Positions 42,393 to 54,016 of a stretch of DNA of 64,000 nucleotides are shown here, piece after piece. Below the pieces are notes generated by a model, which saw nothing but the letters and a program-made list of their open reading frames with translations, had not been told where the DNA came from and ran no database searches. Origin of the DNA: Blattamonas nauphoetae (taxonomy: Eukaryota; Preaxostyla; Oxymonadida); contig JARBJD010000026.1 in the NCBI GenBank assembly GCA_033064195.1, forward strand, positions 248,001 to 312,000, read 5' to 3'. The translations under genes were made by a program, and so were the position numbers. How positions within the stretch are numbered: position 1 is the stretch's first letter; each line of letters begins with the position of its first letter.

Positions 42393-44265
42393 CATCTGGC
42401 GTTGCGAGCCAGACAGAATTGGAGATGATTGACAAGAACTTGGAGTGGACTTGTTCAGAATCCGACAGTGAAATAGACAATGGGTTCAGAGTGAGGACGA
42501 GTTGATCAATCAGGTCAGCTGTAATGAGAACACGGCGGAGAGGAGCTGAACATTGGCGAATCAGTTCGTTGAGCATTTCCAATGTTGCTGCCTTGATGCC
42601 CTGATTGGGTGATGATAGGAGCACCACAATGGATTGAACGAAGTCCGTCAAAGATCCATCAGAGTGCGAGACATGTGTGCTGAGAAGATCATCTGGTGAC
42701 CTTCGACATATTTGTGTCAAAGATTCCAGAATATTTTGGGCTTTCGTCTCCAAAGATTCATCCAATGCAGGCTGGAGCTTCAGCGTGGCAACGAGAGACT
42801 GAAAGACAACTGTTTGTCCAAACCACGATCCTTGTAAATCCTCTGACCAACTCAGGAAAGGAAAACATTCGATCGAAAAGGCAGAAGATGGCGAAGAACA
42901 TTCGGAGTACTTCTTTTCATACTCCGAACAGCGAGATCGGAACTCCATGTGTTCTTTCGTCCAATCTTCAGCCCGCTTTTGTGAATGATTCTCCATCATC
43001 TCCACGAATTGGGATTGTGCCAACAAAACGTAAAGACGATATGCGGAGTCACGCTCAATCATCCAAAATTTGTTGTATTGAAAATAACCCTTATCCCCTC
43101 GAATCAGAATTCGAGTCGCAATCTGCATGAGAGTCTTCTCTGTCTGTTCGTCGTCGATGCCCTGTGCGATCACATATCGAAAGAGAACTTCTATCAGCCC
43201 AGATTTCAGGAGTGTTGGGTAACCACCGTCTTTCCTCAAAATAATCAGATTCGCAATGCGAACAATTGGCTGAGCAAGGTTAGGAATGTCAACCACAAGC
43301 AGAGTTGACAAGATGGAGAAGAAGTGTTGGTGCGGTGTTCGATGTTGAGGGTAAGTTGCCTCATAAATCTGATAGTTCTCACGCTTTGACAGTATTAACA
43401 GATTCGCTATTCCATTCAGGCAGAAAGGTAAGATCCGGGTTGTGTTTTCTTTGATTGTTGTTCGGGAGTCCATCCACAACAGATCAGTTGTTGGATTCTG
43501 TTTCCGAAGACTGTTTTCAATTTGGATGGTTTCGCAGCAAAACGAGAAGAATTCTCCAAACATACGAAGTATTTCACAGTCAAGGAACATCTGATTTAGC
43601 TGACCTTCCCAAAAGACAGCGGAGTCGAAGAAATGCGAGAGACAACACAACACTTCGCAGGTCGCAGTGATTTGTGTGGTGAGCTTCACAACGTCGTGGT
43701 GTTCCGACGCATCTGTTCCACCAGAACTGGTGTTTCCATCGAGCAGCATCGCGTTCTCCGGCTCATTCTTCCACAACAACTGGATCTGTTCAATTTGCGT
43801 GCGGAGTCGGCTGAGATAGGCGCCGAAGAGTTCTGCGATGAGTGTGATAAACATCAGAATCGACCGTATGTAGCCGTCAATCATGGTGATTGGAATTGTC
43901 GTCCTCATCGTTTCTGCAAAATCACGACGTGACGTTATCGAGTTCATCGCTCTGAGAACAAGAAACACGATGTCGGTCGACTTGTGTCGAAGAAAAGGTG
44001 CAACAAATTGAACGACTTTATTTTCCAATCGAAATTGCTCGCTCTCGTGCACAATTAGAATTAGTAGTTTAAGGCAGAGTTCAGTTGACGTGTCCAGCGG
44101 TGATTCTTCGATAAATTCATTACCGGCTTGAGTGAAGAGGTGTTGATGGTGGATTGGGAGGGATTTCTGAAGCAAGAGAGCAATCGACTGGAGAAGAGTG
44201 GCTCCGAGTTGAGATCGGAACAGTTCGCGGTTGTCCACTCCAATATTGACTAATGTCTTGAGAAT

Positions 44266-44297
44266 CTGACCAAATGAAGAAAAAGAAAATCGAAAAC
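44266..44297 (-). other. 32-nt intron 2 of HEAT gene D
   Basis: Donor GTTTTCGATTTTC, acceptor CTTCATTTGGTCAG; same place and phase as in gene B. Confidence 0.75.
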
Positions 44298-44398
44298 AAG
44301 TTCGGTTGTCCCAGTATCGCTTGTCTGCAAAAGATCAACCAGGTCATTCGGGATCGGCGACGTAAGCAATGGGATGGCAGCCTCCGAACCGTAAAACG

Positions 44399-44431
44399 CT
44401 GAGTCAAGTCAATCTCGAAGAAAAGACACAC
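44399..44431 (-). other. 33-nt intron 1 of HEAT gene D
   Basis: Donor GTGTGTCTTTTC, acceptor GACTTGACTCAG; same place as in genes B, C and F. Confidence 0.75.
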
Positions 44432-44882
44432 ATAATCCCCAAATCAGCTCCAAAAATGTTTTCTGACGAACTAAATGAAAGACGAAGCAAACATCTGGAT
44501 TTTCTTGCACGAAGCGGCTCTTCAGCGCAACGAGTTCCTCGATCCCGTTTAATTCAACAAACACTGAGCAGAACCCAGCAAGACGTGTCATTGATGAAAG
44601 TTTTTTGAGAGTGGGAGACATGGCATGATCGTCCTCGGTTTTCATCGTATTCAGAAGGACATTCAGGGTAGAAACTAGCTAGGGGTGGTATAAACTCAAA
44701 AAAACGACAACTTCTTCTCTATTCATGGTTGATGCTGGATGACTTGAATCGTTAGTCAGGCAAGTTTGGACTTCCCCTTCTAATTTAAATTGCTGTGAGT
44801 GACGAAGTGTTTTCATTGTCGAAAATGCTTGTTCCTCGTCTGCTGATTCCAAATTTGAGAAAGTGATGTCACGTGAAAACAT

Positions 44883-45283
44883 TCGATTGGATGTGGTTGT
44901 TTCTGGATGAAGAATGGATCAGATCATTGTGAAGTTGATGGATTGGCTTTCATGTCGTGTCTGTCCTCTGTCTTTGCTTTGAAAGCCTAAAAACCTCCAC
45001 TGTCAAAAAGATGACTTTTTAAACAATGAGAACCTCTGATGTCAAGTGAAAAGATTTTCTAAAGAATAGACAATGCCGTTTTTGGGCACCTCTCATTATG
45101 TGAACAAACAAAAGTGAACAGTTGACATGATTCGAGATGAAATAAGAGAATGTTTATGGTTTTAATCGTTTCCCTGGCAGTGGTGAGGTGATGTCAGAGC
45201 GAACAACCCCGACACACAAACGGTGATGTCCATGGAAACCAAAAAAAGTTCGTTAAAAGCCAGCTGGTTCTTGTCAGGTTCAA
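44883..45283. other. Spacer between HEAT genes D and E
   Basis: It contains the 5' flank of D (AAGAATGGATCAGATCATTG) and the 3' flank repeat of E (about 45118-45247). No gene seen. Confidence 0.55.
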
Positions 45284-46726
45284 CTATTGTCTTGAAGAAT
45301 TCATGCCCAACATGTTGCTCCATTCGATCGAGTCGACAACAATCCGGTTTGCGTAGTCTGAGCTTCTGTCGTTCATCAGCCTCTCTTCAATCACGTCGTC
45401 GATGCCTTCCATTCTCAGCACTCGATGAACGAATTCCCCCATATGTTGCACTTCTCCGCCTTTTTTGTTCCATTCCCGCTGGTTATCGACCATTTCAGAT
45501 TGAAAATACCAGATTGATTGGTCATTTTCGAAGAATGTGAGACAACTCGGAATTGTGAGAAAGACTGGCGAATCCAGAACCAATTCCAATGTCCGTTTAT
45601 CGAAAGGACACATTTCCACGAGCCAAGCAAGTAGAAGCAGAAAACACCTTGATAGTTCTCTCTCGAAGATCGAAAAGTGGTTCATACACAAAAGGAAGAG
45701 ATACTGTTTCAAAGGAGTGAGGACTTGATGACGAACCGTCTCATGAGCAGCTTGTTGTTCATTTTCATCTGAAACTTTGAGTTGACTGAGAACAGTCTGG
45801 GTTGCGAGCGAGACAGAATTGGTGATGCAGAAACTGAGAATAGTGTGGATATCGACTGCATCGGTGAGGGAAAGTGACAGTGGATTCAACGGGGCGATGA
45901 TTTGACCGATCAAATCAGCTTTCACGAGGGCAAGAAGGGATTCAGCTGAACATTTGCAAATCAGTACGTTGAGCATTCCCAATGTTGGTTTGGTGATGCC
46001 CCGATTGGGAGAAGAAATGAGTGTCACAATGGACTGGACGAAGTCTGTCAAAGACCCATCAGAGTGAGAGACATGGGCACTGAGGAGATCAACTGCTGAT
46101 TCTTCGTCCGACAGGCTCATGGATTCAAGAAATGTCACGGCTTTCGTCTCTAAAGAGACATCCAATGCAGGCTGAAGCTTCAGTGTGGCAACGAGAGACT
46201 GAAAGACAACTGTTTGTCCAAACCAGGATCTTTCCTGATTGTCGTACCATCTCAGGAAAGGAATGCAATCGATTGAACAGGCAGAAGTTGGCGAAGGCAA
46301 TTCTGAGTACGACATTTTCAACTTCGAACAGCGAGATCGAAGTGCCCTGAATGCTATTGTCCATTCTTCAGCCCGCTTTAATGTACGACTCTCCATCATC
46401 TCCACGAATTGTGATTGAACCAACAAACAGAAGAGACGATGAGAGGCGGCACGCTCAATCATCGATTGTTTGTTGTATTTAGAATCAACCTTTTCCCCTC
46501 TGTACAGAACACAGTTCGCAATCTGCAAGAGCGTTGTTTCTGTCTGTTTGTCGTCGATGCCCTGTGTGATCACATATCGAAAGAGAACTTCGATCAGCCC
46601 AGATTTCAGGAGTGATGAGTAATCAGCGTCTTTCCAGACAAGAATCTTGTTCACGATGAAAGCAATTGGGTGAGTAAGGTTTGGAACTCCAAACGCAAGC
46701 AGGGCTGACAAGACGGAGAAGAAGTG

Positions 46727-47137
46727 AGCGAGTCGCATGCATACCAATCTCGGGTATGGTCACCCCATTTACTAGATTCCACTTCACATTATAAACAAAG
46801 TTAGAGAACCATTTTTGTGAAATCAGGATTTGATGTGGTCAGGACGAAAGTATGGGGATTGATCTGAATCCATCAAATCATTCCAAGGGCATTTTTCCCT
46901 TTTTTTGTATCGTTCAGTTCGTCTCACATACTCTCAATATTGGTTTTTTGTCGAATTGGATCAAATAAAGTCCTTTCAATGGAGAAAAGGTTGTTCGAAA
47001 CAGAGGATCGTGGTGTCCCAATTTCATTAACAAGCCCTCATTTCACAAAAATGGTTCTCTAACTTTGTTTATAATGTGAAGTGGAATCTAGTAAATGGGG
47101 TGACCATACCCGAGATTGGTATGCATGCGAAATGCAA
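46727..47137. mobile_element. 411-bp DNA element with 91-bp inverted ends (5-bp target duplication)
   Basis: Inverted repeats at 46733-46823 and 47040-47130 start TCGCATGCATACCAATCTCG and match along about 91 bp. The flanks share AAGTG (46722-46726, 47138-47142). The interior is AT-rich and non-coding. Long TIRs would fit a Mutator-like MITE, but those usually make 8-11-bp duplications. Here only 5 bp match exactly (7 of 9 if extended). Confidence 0.8.
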
Positions 47138-47902
47138 AAGTGTTCGTCGGAATGTTGATGTTGAGGATAGATTGCTTTATAAATCGAATGATTCTGATGA
47201 TTTGATGATACTCGAAACAGATTTGCTATTCCATTCATGCAGTTGTGTATAATGTGTGTTGTGTCTTCTTTCACTGTCCTTCGGGAGTCCATCCATGAGA
47301 GTTCAATTGTTGGATTCTGTTTCCGAAGACAGTTTTCATGTTCGATGGTTTCGCGACAAAAGGAGAAGAATTCCCCAAATGAACGAAGCATCCCACAGTC
47401 AAACACCATCTCATTCAGCTTGTTCTCCCAAAAGACAGCAGAGCTGAATAAATGAGAGAGACCGGTCAACGCTTCACAGGTTGCAGAGATTTGTGTGGTG
47501 AGTGTCGCAACGTCGAGGTGTTTCGACGCATCTGTTCCACCAGTGTTGGTGTCGAGCAGCATCGCTTGCTCCGGCTTGGTCGTCCACAACAACTGGATCT
47601 GTCCAATTTGCGTGCTGAGTCGGCTGAGATAGGCGCCGAAGAGTTCTGTGACGATGTTGATCATCGGAATCTGCTGTGTGTTCCCATCGATCTGGGTGAT
47701 CGGAATTTTTTGTCTCATCGTTTTCGCAAAGTAACTGTTTGATGTCAGTGTGCGCAGAGTCCGGAGCACAAGCAAAACAATGTCTGCATATTCGTGCCGA
47801 AGCAGAGGCACAACCAATTGGACGATTTTATTGTCCAATCGAAATTGTTCGCTCTCGTGCACAATGAGAATCAGGAGGGTAAGGCAGAGTTCGGAGGATT
47901 TA

Positions 47903-49297
47903 CAGTCGGTCGGACTGTTGAGTAATTTGTAACTCGTCACATCAAACGTGCCACTGTAGAATTCTTTGTTTTCACGAAAATGAAAAAAGTGTCAAACCTC
48001 CGTCTAAGTCGTGTGTCGGTATTCGATGTTCTTTCAAAAAGATCATTCAGAATTTCATAGAACATTTCATACATCGTTGTTTTGCTCATTCATCACCTGT
48101 CTTTGTCATCGTGCTCTGAGAGAATGAGGAGAGTACTCAATTGGAAAAAATGAGACAATATTGGACGATACCGTGTCAACGTATTGTTGACCTATTGTGC
48201 TGTGCGCATTCAATGGTCTCATGCAATCAGCTTGCGAAAAACGACGAATCAGTCGAGGAGGAGAAAAATGGTCTACTTTCGTTGAATCTGAAACTGGAGT
48301 GCTAGACACGATAAAAGAGGACTAGATAAGAGATATATCCTGAAATCAAACCTAAATTGTTGATAGAGAGTCTACAATAGCACATCGTTTGACAACCCAA
48401 TCAACACACTGATATTTATTAGCAAGGTTGAAATCTCAAGGTATCCCTCTCTTTGTCAGCTTTCCTGTGTAACTTTCTCAACCTGAGGCCTATATATTGG
48501 TGTTATCCCATCCACTAGTTAGAACGGGATTTGAATCACAACTCTTTGTCAACTCCTGTTTGACTACGAGGACGATGTCTTTTATCATCCAAATAACAGA
48601 TTTAGTTTGAGACTTTAAACAATTTACTAATTCGACATACAATTTGAAAGTGTAGATTCCAAGATTGAGACAAGGAGTGAAATCAAAATTAGTGGATATT
48701 GGACAGATTCATCACACTTTAACAAACAATCATTGAAGAACTCTCAATTCGGATGATCAGCATTGAATCGAGTCTCAGGAAATCAGATGATTGTGTTGAT
48801 TGGGTTGTCAAACGATGTGCTATTGTAGACTCTCTATCAACAATTTAGGTTTGATTTCAGGATATATCTCTTATCTAGTCCTCTTTTATCGTGTCTAGCA
48901 CTCCAGTTTCAGATTCAACGAAAGTAGACCATTTTTCTCCTCCTCGACTGATTCGTCGTTTTTCGCAAGCTGATTGCATGAGACCATTGAATGCGCACAG
49001 CACAATAGGTCAACAATACGTTGACACGGTATCGTCCAATATTGTCTCATTTTTTCCAATTGAGTACTCTCCTCATTCTCTCAGAGCACGATGACAAAGA
49101 CAGGTGATGAATGAGCAAAACAACGATGTATGAAATGTTCTATGAAATTCTGAATGATCTTTTTGAAAGAACATCGAATACCGACACACGACTTAGACGG
49201 AGGTTTGACACTTTTTTCATTTTCGTGAAAACAAAGAATTCTACAGTGGCACGTTTGATGTGACGAGTTACAAATTACTCAACAGTCCGACCGACTG
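47903..49297. mobile_element. Palindromic foldback DNA element, copy 2 (TA target duplication)
   Basis: Same 1395-bp length, ends and arms as copy 1 (4767-6161), flanked by TA at 47901-47902 and 49298-49299. By eye the only difference is one base in the centre (CCACTAGTTAG here, CCATTAGTTAG in copy 1). Omitting it with one TA reads ESPLDKSSELC, as in the uninterrupted paralogue C. Confidence 0.9.
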
Positions 49298-49524
49298 TAT
49301 CCAGCGGTGATTCTCCGATGAATGCAATGCCATCTCGAAGGTAGAGATGTTGGTGGTGGATTGGGAGGGATTTCTGAAGTAATTGAACAATCGACTGGAG
49401 AAGAGAGGCTCCTAGCTGAGATCTGAACAGTTCGCGGTTGTCAACTCTAATATTGACCAAAGTCTTGAGAATCTGTCCAAGTGAAGAAAGAGAAATCACG
49501 TGAGTACATTCGATTTGAGGTGAT

Positions 49525-49870
49525 AGACCCTCCACAAAACCGGTTTTATTTATTAAACCGGCTAAAATCAAAATAAGACGTTTCATCCACAATTTCGCCA
49601 TAATCTCTTAACACGTTACGTAATACACCATTTCAAGAAGAACTAGTGATTCTTCAAAAACCAAGAAGTGACAAAAAGAAGGCATTTTCCCCATTATTTG
49701 GACACTTTCTCCTGTTTTTTTGCGATTTTGATGATATTCTCTCTTATCAAACTACCGTTCCCATGTTTCTAAGAGTTATTAAAGTACAATTCTTGCATTA
49801 TATTGTGAAAAATGACCTTATAATGAATAAAACCGGTTTTGTATATTTTAGCCGGTTTTGTGGAGGGACT
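49525..49870. mobile_element. About 345-bp MITE with CCCTCCACAAAACCGG ends
   Basis: Inverted ends CCCTCCACAAAACCGG lie at about 49527 and 49868, with inner AACCGGCTAAAAT repeats on both sides. The flanks both carry TA (GATAG/ACTATG). It sits just upstream of the residual start codon of gene E, in the shared 5' flank of the HEAT family. No coding capacity. Confidence 0.6.
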
Positions 49871-49973
49871 ATGAACATTTCCTGACGAAGAATGGATCAG
49901 ATCACTTTCGACTGAGTTTTTGCTCTGAGCAAATGAATGTCATCAGCTCTACCTCTCTGTCTTCTGATAGTCC

Positions 49974-50752
49974 TGTTAGAAACCCGCAGTCGTTCAGAAA
50001 CCCGCAACGGGAGTCCAAAAAACCGCAACTTCCAGATATCAATCACAATACTGCATTTCACTCTATTATTCACATTTTCCTCCTATTTTCTCACTTTTTT
50101 GAATACAATCAATCACAATAAATTGTGAAATGACGAAATTAACACAGATCATTCTTGAGATGGTTGGCTGGCACTATGTACCTCTTCGTTCTGGATTCGT
50201 GATCGTGCTTGTCATTCTAGGTTGATAGTTGAGAATGGGAAAGTGGTTTGTTTCGTTATTTTCTGCCGTTTCCTTCCTTTGAATCATCCTCAAAGTGGAT
50301 GATGGAAAACTTGCACCAGAATCGTCAAGGACAAGTAAAGTGTTGTGATTTTAGCTTTGTTCGTGTCTTTTGTCCATCTGAAAGAAGTTTGCTCGATTCT
50401 AAGCCCGATTAATTCATCACTGTTGACAGGTTGTGTGGTTGCTGATCCAGTCTGAATTCCATTGGTTTGATTGAGTAGTTCCGTTTCAGAAAAGGATTTG
50501 CGTGGGAGGCACTCATTCTTCAAAAGGAACTCACGAATCAGATCATAGGCTGTGTAATAGAGATCATTGTTTGAAAAGTGGCCCAATGTGTCCAAGTTGT
50601 CTTCTCTGAGATGTGTTCTTTTTCTACAATCATTCCAAGAATCAATTTCATTCATGCAACAGAGAACGTAATGAAATGATGAATTCTCAAAAAAGGAGTG
50701 GCGGGTTTCTGACAATGGTTGCGGGTTTTTCTCAGATGGCGGGTTTCTAACA
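49974..50752. mobile_element. 779-bp DNA element with repeated AGAAACCCGC ends
   Basis: Inverted ends TGTTAGAAACCCGC lie at 49974 and 50752. Within 65 bp of each end the motif AGAAACCCGC (or AAAACCGC) occurs two or three times in the same sense, like subterminal transposase binding sites. No clear target duplication. Most of the minus strand is open (see the 50290-50787 entry). Confidence 0.65.
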
Positions 50753-50787
50753 CCACTATAACAGCAGAGATCAATCCGACAGAACAC
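50290..50787 (-). CDS. 165-codon open frame mostly within the 779-bp element
   Basis: The minus frame is open for 165 codons. Its first codons derive from the inverted end, so the true start is uncertain. Residues such as VLCCMNEIDSWNDCRKRTHL and NDLYYTAYDLIREFLLKNE read like a folded protein, not random sequence. I do not recognise the family and see no DDE or zinc-finger signature. It could be a remnant of a transposase or a captured host exon. Confidence 0.3.
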   Translation of the reverse strand: MFCRIDLCCYSGVRNPPSEKNPQPLSETRHSFFENSSFHYVLCCMNEIDSWNDCRKRTHLREDNLDTLGHFSNNDLYYTAYDLIREFLLKNECLPRKSFSETELLNQTNGIQTGSATTQPVNSDELIGLRIEQTSFRWTKDTNKAKITTLYLSLTILVQVFHHPL

Positions 50788-51551
50788 TTCAACATCCTTC
50801 TCGCTTTATATTCGGACCTAAACGGACACGATCTTGAAACTCATCAACGATCTCTGGTTGCTCTCCTGCGAAGTGTCTTAACTTGAATTCTTCACTTTTT
50901 ACTTTCTTAAAAGGATTGTTGAATCACATCGGGGTTGATGAACGACAGAATCTCCTTCATCGTTTTGGTGTGGCTCGGTCTCAGCGCACGGATCAAGTTT
51001 ACTCATTTCATTCCATGTTCTCCCATTTCATGCTTTCTTATCCACCAGGACATCGAGGTGATAGATCTCGCCTAAATCAGTCCACTTCTCCATCGTTAAT
51101 TGTTTCAGTGTCGTCTGATGAAGATGTGATCACTCTCTTCCACACGTCGGGGTTTTCTCATTCGATTCTCAAGCAAATTCTGCCGAATCAGACCAACAAT
51201 CTTCGACTCATCCACCTCGCCCAACTGTCAAGAATCTGTCCCCTGGTCTCGATTCCAGCTCTTTCAGAAAAACTCTCATCGTTTTTCGGAAGTTTTCTCT
51301 GCGATCCTCTCCCATATCTTACAAATAACGCCCGCAACAATCCCGCCTCATTGGGGATGATGTTGGACATTCTGTGCAATGAAGTGATGGCGTGTATCTT
51401 TCTTGGTATTGGTGATGGAGTTTATGAAACTATTGTCACCAATTTCAACACTTTTTCGAACACTTTTTCTCAACATCAATTAAAATCTCTTCTGAGGAAC
51501 TCCTCTTTTGACTTATTTCAAAAGATCCTGGAAATCTCACAAAAATTCACT

Positions 51552-51586
51552 GTTTGAAGTTTTCAATGCTTACTCAATCTCTTCAG
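51552..51586 (+). other. 35-nt intron in ARM-like gene 2
   Basis: Begins GTTTGAAGTTTTC and ends CAATCTCTTCAG. Splicing joins EISQKFT to DPIERLSRFIDIL; unspliced reading stops immediately. Confidence 0.65.
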
Positions 51587-53892
51587 GATCCCATAGAGAG
51601 GCTTTCCAGGTTCATCGACATACTCACAAAAATGACTCGTTCTGAAGAACGAAATTATGACAACGATTCCATGAATCTTCTGTCTCAATGCCTCCAACAC
51701 ACTGCCACATTTCTGAATGGTGTGCCACTTTGGTTTTTGTTCACCCTGTGTCACATCTTCCTCAGCCCATCCCGACCTCATCGACTCGTTTCTCGGGACT
51801 GACTATAGTTCATCAGCAATACCAACTATAGTTCATCAGAGGCCCATAACTTCATTTTATCAGATCTTGTCTCACTTCCCCTTTTCACGTCATGTCCATC
51901 TCTTTCATCACCTTTGAGAGAGAAATACGCGGCATCCATCAAAACAAGTCATGACTGTCCCTTTGAACGAACTGCCATGAAGAACTGATCACCCACGGTA
52001 AAAGAATAGGCATTTCGACTACGACCAATACAGATGTAAGTATTCAATAACAACGGACAGAACTCCAATGAAAATGACGTTTTGTCCTCACTTGGCTTCT
52101 CAGCGCATTGTTTTGAGGATAGTCAGAGTGACACAGCTAATCGCGAAAATCTGAAAGGTCTCCGCTCTTTCTATTTGAAAAAACTCATCAGGTGCTCAAA
52201 AAATCTATCAGCGATGGATTTCTTACCTTCTTTGACATTTAACTCTCTGATTTAAAGTGCAGGAACGAAGCTTCAATCCAAATCTCGACTTGTTTTAATC
52301 TGGTCCAAGGTTTCTGCTCATCATTTATGAAGGATACGTCTCAACAATTATTGATGTCATTCTGTAGGTTTTCGAACATATTTAATGGAAGATCCTCCCA
52401 AATGAAGTGTCTTTCTGACTACTCAGCAATTATTCGGGTGTTTGACAGTTCATCACTGTTCATGTCTTCCTTTACACATTCTCAATCATTCTCTCGCAAT
52501 TTCAATCCTCAAAATCAAAGGATACATTCACTCGAATCATCTCCCTTTCAAACGCGATCGTCGTAGAGCTATCTCAGACTTTCCTTTCAATGAAGTTCAT
52601 CCCTTGCACTGTTGTTGATCATGTGACTCGATCCTCGAGATGTGTCGTCTTCTTTCTTCTGAATATCGACTTTCTTGCCGATTCTGTCTCTCCACATTTC
52701 AGACAGTCCTCGTCCCATTCAGCACTTTCTTTAATCTATCTCCCTCCCAGAATGCTTCATCGACTTGTGACCTTCCATCGCTCCAACTTTCACCACTATT
52801 GTCAATCACTATCGCTTGATAGCACGATCACAGTCCAGATTTATGATTTCTACACTCTTGGAGCACAATATCATTCTCTCACTCTTCAGCAAGGTTCCTC
52901 TCACTGCATATTGCTCATTTTTGTGGTTAACCCTCTCAGCCTTCTCTTCTACTGACCCACATCATCTTTTTCCACTCATCAACAGAACTGGTCTTTCAAA
53001 CAAACCATACTCGCCTCAAAACAGTTTTCTTCTTCATTTTGTGTCCTTTTTCGTGCCTTTTAGCGAAAAGAAGTCGATAAGCCTCACGCATCTCGAATTG
53101 TGGGATGCTGATGAACTTTAGTTGAAACTGCTGATGAACTATAGACAGTCCCCGTTTCTCAGAACTGTCGATCTCTCCTCGTCTCCCTCCGACACTCTCC
53201 TCCGCCACGATCGACACCTCAATCTCGTCTCCACACTCAGCCAGTCTTCCTCTCTTTTCTTCCCCAAACTCACCGAACCACTCCTCGACCCAGCATTCCC
53301 TCTCCGCTCCCTCCTCTCCCCTCACTCGTTCACCGACCCTGCCAGCTCCTTCATCACCATGGCCAGCACAATCCCTGCTTTCTTCCGCCGCCTCGTCGAG
53401 ACCCACGCAGGAGGCATTGTGCATGTCGCCGCATCGAATACAATTCCGACAGTTCGAGTCGTGTCTGAGGAGCCGTCTGGGCCACACTGTCTCGACTTTG
53501 GGAGAGCGACACAGAACTGGGTTGTGCTGTTCGACGCATTGGCTGATGTGCAGATTGATCTGGAACAGTTCGCACGAAACTTCGGCCGATTCCCATTGTC
53601 TCTTCTCACTCTCCTCATTCTCGCTGCTGCCAGCACAAACAACGAGCTGTCGAAAGCTGCTGTGTCAGTCTTCTCGAACCAGTTTGGCCTGTCCATTCCA
53701 CGCGCCGAGGCACTCCTCTTCGCTACTCCATCAACATTCCCACTCTGCGATCCATCCCTGCAACAGCATCCTCAGGAGTTGGGAGAGTCAGATCTCAAGA
53801 AATGGACTTGTCGATCGATTTGTGAAGAAGTTGGTTGTTGCGTCTTGTTGTTGTATCTCACTCACATAGTGACCTTTGTCAAACAAGAGTGA

Positions 53893-54016
53893 ACAGTTGA
53901 CATGATTGAGATGAAAATAATGGATTTTGATGTTTTTGCCGTTCCCCTGGCAGTGGTGAGGTGATGCCAGAGCGGACAAACCCGACACACAAGCAGTGTT
54001 GTCCAAAGAAATCAAA
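53893..54016 (-). promoter_or_regulatory. Conserved 3' flank of HEAT genes (copy after gene F)
   Basis: Same CCCCTGGCAGTGGTGAGG block as after genes B-E; here it begins directly after the stop of the convergent ARM-like gene 2. Confidence 0.5.

Larger units (their letters stand above)
40971..44882 (-). pseudogene. HEAT-like family gene D, split by a 901-bp element and one stop
   Basis: Exons 44882-44432, 44398-44298 and 44265-40971 match genes B and C, with introns 44399-44431 and 44266-44297. Within exon 1 a TAG replaces the CAG of the paralogues (HPQLVSTLN context, near 44680). In exon 3 a foldback element interrupts WLATPDGLSKLEMEDRDK; leaving it out with one CATCTG restores 979 codons apart from that stop. 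The ending is WSNMLGMNYYYEDE. Sequence is very close to gene C over most of exon 3. It is either a recent pseudogene or a gene using a downstream start. Confidence 0.75.
45284..49509 (-). pseudogene. HEAT-like family gene E, exons 1-2 deleted, two DNA insertions
   Basis: ATG 49509 reads only MYSRD before the sequence jumps into the second half of intron 2 (49473-49496). A deletion therefore removed nearly all of exon 1, intron 1 and exon 2. Exon 3 continues ILKTLVNIRVDNRELF. It is interrupted at ESPLDKSSELC by palindrome copy 2 and at HSDEHFFSVLSALL by a 411-bp element. Omitting both with one target copy each leaves 173, 760 and 1443 nt, together 792 codons without a stop, ending WSNMLGMNSSRQ. 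The 5' deletion makes expression of a full product impossible; the rest of the exon has not decayed, so the loss is recent or the 3' part is still used. Confidence 0.75.
49934..53892 (+). pseudogene. ARM/HEAT-like gene 2, several frame breaks and one insertion
   Basis: ATG 49934 reads MNVISSTSLSSDSP, then a 779-bp element intervenes. Coding continues at 50757 with AEINPTEHFNILLALYSDLN. It crosses short introns (50873-50913, 51552-51586, 51720-51765) through GLLNHIGVDERQNLLHRFGV, GDGVYETIVTNFNTFSN and DPIERLSRFIDILTKMTRS. From about 51900 to 52500 no convincing frame is seen. FLSMKFIPCTVVDHVTRSSR and QIYDFYTLGAQYHSLTLQQG (52580-52930) are recognisable. A TAG near 53120 splits LTHLELWDADEL from NYRQSPFLRTVDL in the same frame. 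The last 770 bp (53122-53892) are open and contain SLLTLLILAAASTNNELSKA. Same general family as gene 1 at 38-40 kb. Confidence 0.45.

Noticed and set aside
44679-44690. TAG as a glutamine codon, because a TAG replaces CAG in gene D
   Set aside because: Gene B ends at TAG in the conserved place and other genes use TAA and TGA. A reassigned code is therefore unlikely and a nonsense change fits better.
49457-49601. Protein start MAKLWMKRLILILAGLINKTG upstream of gene E
   Set aside because: It is translated from the MITE at 49525-49870 and an intron remnant, not from conserved coding sequence.
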